This document shows, in pieces, positions 7,915 to 9,523 of a DNA stretch of 9,523 nucleotides; positions within the stretch are counted from its first letter, which is position 1, and every line of letters starts with the position of its first letter. Position numbers and translations under genes: made by a program. The notes below the pieces were generated by a model, which saw only the letters and a program-made list of their open reading frames with translations, was not told the DNA's origin and made no database searches. Source of the stretch: Clostridiaceae bacterium UBA4839 (GTDB lineage Bacteria; Bacillota; Clostridia; Clostridiales; Caloramatoraceae); the NCBI GenBank assembly GCA_002400085.1, contig DHEX01000096.1:1-9523 (forward strand), given 5' to 3'.

Positions 7915-7992
7915 AATTTTTTGGTAATTGCTAACCTATTTTATTTGCTATTAACACTATTTTTACTAAAAGTGCACTTTCTTTAACCTTAA

Positions 7993-8309
7993 TATCGCTC
8001 TTCCAGAAGACTTTGCTTCACCAAATATCATCCTACAGAGCCTTTTACCAGGTACATATGTTTATTTTTGGTACCTTCAGCCAATAGTTTAAATGATATT
8101 TTTTATAGGAGGTACCTACTAAATATATTGGCGAACACATCAAGGTACGATATGATCCAACTTCCCTCGATAAGGCCTTATTTGATGACAATGGCAGTTG
8201 CCTATGTACCATATATCCTGTTAACAAAGTCAATAACTCTAAGATTATACGTAATTCAGCTAAAAAAATTGCTGATTTTTCAGCCTTTAATATTAATGGA
8301 GGTAATTAA
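7993..8309 (+). pseudogene. C-terminal remnant of a Mu/TniA-type DDE transposase
   Basis: Two reading frames carry pieces of one protein. From 7993 to about 8105 one frame reads …YHPTEPFTRYI…SLNDIFY, like the region behind the DDE catalytic core of integrase-type transposases. From about 8109 to the stop at 8307-8309 another frame reads EVPTKYIGEHIKVRYDP, then TIYPVNKVNNSKI. This is the small beta-barrel domain (Mu transposase C-terminal) in which VRYDP is typical. The join lacks the residues that normally link these blocks, so a short deletion with frameshift probably occurred near 8105. The catalytic DDE core and the N-terminal DNA-binding part, some 300-400 residues, are missing altogether. 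The stop lies 2 nt before the ATPase start, the usual operon layout. From 7915 to 7992 I see nothing more. Confidence 0.65.
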
Positions 8310-8311
8310 TT

Positions 8312-9118
8312 ATGTTCACCGCCTATTACAATATGGATTTTAATCCGCTTATCAATGAAATTGAGGAAAAATACAATTTCACATCTAATGATTTTGCGCA
8401 AGCTACCGCCAGGCTAGATATATTGCGTCAGCATAAGGGAATTGGTATCTTAACAGGAGAACCTGGCAGTGGTAAATCCTTTTGTTTAAGGTGCTTCGCA
8501 CATTCATTAAGTAAAAGTCTTTACAAGGTTATATACATCCCAATTACAACTCTTACAGTAAAGGAATTTTATATGGCTCTTTGTGATGGTCTTGGAATAA
8601 TTCCTGCCTACAAAAAGATAACCATGTTTAAACAAATACAGGAGGCAATATATAATTATTCTTCAAAGAACATAATGCCTGTAATACTCGTAGATGAGGT
8701 TCAATTTCTTTCAAACAGTATTCTCGATGATTTTAGGCTGATACTTAATTTTGATATGGATTCTAAAAATCCTTGCATAGTTGTATTCTGTGTTTAGCCA
8801 AAACTTGTACTGCAGCTTGAAAGGCAACCACATGAAGCTCTTCGTCAGCGAATAGCAATTAATTATACTTTCTCAGGTCTATCAAGAACTGAGACACAGG
8901 AGTATATATTATCACGCTTTAAAGCAAGTGGTCGAAGGGAATCCCCTGTAGAAGAAGATGTTTATGAATTTATTTATACAACTACAGGTGGTACTCCAAG
9001 AAAAATTAACAAGCTTATTACTATGGCTTTATTATTAGGCTTTAATGAAAAACAATCTATCTTAACATCTGATATATTTCTTAAAGCTAATGATGAAAAT
9101 ACTTTAAAAACACCATAG
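8312..9118 (+). pseudogene. TniB/ExeA-like AAA ATPase of the transposon, broken by an amber codon
   Basis: Partners of this kind bind ATP and activate or target the transposase, like MuB, TnsC or TniB. The frame is 268 codons long and open except for one TAG at 8795-8797 (codon 162). The same frame then continues with good coding sense to the stop at 9116-9118. Walker A GEPGSGKS is at residues 49-56 and Walker B VILVDEVQ at 124-131. Past the stop come LRQRIAINYTFSGLS and a GGTPRKIN motif (226-233), a sensor-2-like element of ExeA-type ATPases. The ATG at 8312 has GGAGGT 8 nt upstream. The truncated 161-residue product would keep the nucleotide-binding core but lose the lid domain. A one-base change from CAG is the simplest cause. 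Confidence 0.85.
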
Positions 9119-9144
9119 GCGTTAAACCTATGACCAGTAATATT

Positions 9145-9175
9145 AAATTATCATTTATGTCTAATGATAATTTTT
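9145..9175 (+). terminator. Terminator-like hairpin after the ATPase gene
   Basis: AAATTATCATT (9145-9155) and AATGATAATTT (9163-9173) form a perfect 11-bp stem with a 7-nt loop. The right arm ends in five Ts (9171-9175). It lies 26 nt after the ATPase stop. The stem is A/T-rich, so it would be a modest terminator. It separates the ATPase transcript from the structured RNA region that follows. Confidence 0.6.
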
Positions 9176-9186
9176 AAGGCTCTTAT

Positions 9187-9420
9187 CTAACAGGAGGATA
9201 GGGCAATGTAGGGATACAACCTGAGCGCCTGTTAGAATTCTATACAAAGTAAATGAGAAAGGGTAGTATCAATATTATACCGCCTTTTTTCATTTACTTT
9301 GGGAGAATCAAAGCGAAAAATCCCAGGACTTGGGGCAGGGTCCCAATAATCTATCAAGGTTTTTGTAATCTGCATTTTGAACCTGTTTTTGCAGATGCAA
9401 TTTATTTAATCTGCTGTTTT
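9187..9420 (+). ncRNA. Putative structured non-coding RNA inside the transposon
   Basis: This stretch has no credible gene but shows dense pairing and is visibly richer in G and C than its surroundings. The stems are: P1 CTAACAGG/CCTGTTAG (9187-9194, 9228-9235), enclosing TGTA/TACA (9207-9210, 9215-9218); P2 AAAGTAAATGA/TCATTTACTTT (9246-9256, 9290-9300), extended inward by AAAGG/CCTTT and GTAT/ATAC; P3 GGGA/TCCC (9301-9304, 9321-9324); P4 GGAC/GTCC (9326-9329, 9340-9343); P5 ATCTGCA/TGCAGAT (9368-9374, 9390-9396). AGGTT (9357-9361) can pair with AACCT in the P5 loop (9380-9384) as a pseudoknot. A terminator ends it. Size and complexity recall large clostridial RNAs such as the raiA motif, but I cannot confirm any family. 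A promoter is unclear: GATAAT at 9166-9171 is the best -10, inside the preceding hairpin. Confidence 0.6.
9391..9420 (+). terminator. Terminator of the structured RNA, overlapping its last stem
   Basis: GCAGAT (9391-9396) can pair with ATCTGC (9409-9414), followed by TGTTTTT. The same GCAGAT is the right arm of stem P5, so the two hairpins exclude each other. The stem is only 6 bp with a 12-nt loop, so termination may be partial. Confidence 0.5.
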
Positions 9421-9465
9421 TATTTAAAATCCTATATATTTTGAGGCTATTATATTGTGATTTTT

Positions 9466-9493
9466 TCAGCATGATTTATTGTGCTGTGTAACA
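9466..9493 (-). repeat. Right terminal inverted repeat of the transposon
   Basis: The reverse complement of this segment matches 7098-7125 at 24 of 28 positions, including 15 identical bases in a row (core CAGCATGATTTATT here). It ends in TAACA. Between the RNA terminator and this end (9421-9465) there is only AT-rich DNA with an inverted TCAAAATA copy at 9437-9444. Past 9493 the last 30 bases show no feature. Confidence 0.8.
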
Positions 9494-9523
9494 GGAAATG
9501 CCTAATTTCAATACAACCCTTGT

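Larger units (their letters stand above)
7098..9493 (+). mobile_element. Decayed Mu/TniA-TniB-type transposon with terminal inverted repeats
   Basis: The element is bounded by 28-bp terminal inverted repeats starting TGTTA and ending TAACA, which fits the TG...CA ends of Mu-type DDE transposons. Inside, all on the plus strand, are a DUF6431-like zinc-ribbon gene, a Mu-type transposase remnant, an AAA ATPase and a non-coding 3' region. All three genes are broken, so the element cannot move by itself. The motif TCAAAATA recurs near the ends (7107, 7141 and, inverted, about 9437-9444) and could be transposase-binding sites. I see no target-site duplication: the flanks are GTAAT (7093-7097) and GGAAA (9494-9498). 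Confidence 0.75.

Noticed and set aside
8045..8233. A 62-codon minus-strand open frame
   Set aside because: It lies opposite the transposase C-terminal domain and has no ribosome site or family likeness.
8068..8343. A 91-codon open frame on the plus strand with a TTG start
   Set aside because: Its first part is in frame with the transposase remnant, but after about 8105 the real coding sense passes to another frame (EVPTKYIG, VRYDP). It is a product of the deletion and not a gene.
8795..8797. Programmed read-through or recoding of the amber codon in the ATPase
   Set aside because: No recoding structure is evident next to it, and the other two genes of the element are also broken. Ordinary decay is the simpler reading.
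9187..9420. Naming the structured RNA as the raiA motif
   Set aside because: Size, complexity and clostridial context are similar, but I could not match a remembered consensus, so it is left unnamed.
9253..9444. A 63-codon open frame on the plus strand
   Set aside because: It lies across the stems of the structured RNA, has no ribosome site, has no recognisable domain and runs through the terminator. The pairing explains the sequence better than a protein does.
154..9493. A CRISPR-associated transposon (type I-B CAST) made of the cas operon and the transposition genes
   Set aside because: The cas operon includes a full Cas3 with intact nuclease and helicase motifs, which CAST systems lack. 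The terminal repeats enclose only the transposition genes and not the cas genes. No tniQ/tnsD is present and the transposase is a remnant.
1..9523. A CRISPR array inside the window
   Set aside because: I looked for evenly spaced direct repeats of about 30 bp on both strands and saw none. Only the leader-like region is present.

Overview
The window looks like an AT-rich Firmicute, most likely Clostridium or a close relative. The evidence is the very low G+C content, strong Shine-Dalgarno sequences, the Lys/Asn/Ile-rich proteins and the family make-up of the CRISPR genes. No species can be named from the sequence alone.

Positions 1-6828 hold a type I-B CRISPR-Cas effector operon read on the minus strand, in the order cas6 - cas8b - cas7 - cas5 - cas3. 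The genes are tightly packed, with spacing between neighbours from an 8-nt overlap to a 30-nt gap, and each has its own ribosome binding site. Cas6 should process the pre-crRNA. Cas8b, Cas7 and Cas5 should form Cascade, probably with a Cas11 small subunit made from an internal start in cas8b. Cas3 should unwind and degrade the target. All five frames are open and the key motifs I checked are present. The adaptation genes cas4, cas1 and cas2, which usually follow cas3, are absent. Instead cas3 is followed directly by what looks like a CRISPR leader (1-153). It has an outward-facing consensus-like promoter at its far end, so an array probably begins just beyond position 1, outside the window.

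Positions 6829-7097 are non-coding, with a weak candidate cas promoter and a 17-bp perfect inverted repeat.

Positions 7098-9493 form a decayed transposon of about 2.4 kb, bounded by 28-bp imperfect terminal inverted repeats (24/28 identical, 15 bases identical in a row). It carries, on the plus strand, a frameshifted DUF6431-like zinc-ribbon gene, the last part of a Mu/TniA-type DDE transposase, and a TniB/ExeA-like AAA ATPase gene broken by one in-frame amber codon. Between the ATPase and the right end lies a stretch of about 230 nt that is richer in G and C, has several perfect stems, a possible pseudoknot and a terminator. I read it as a structured non-coding RNA carried by the element, and it is the most unusual item in the window. 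The transposon shows no working link to the CRISPR system and appears to be only a neighbour.
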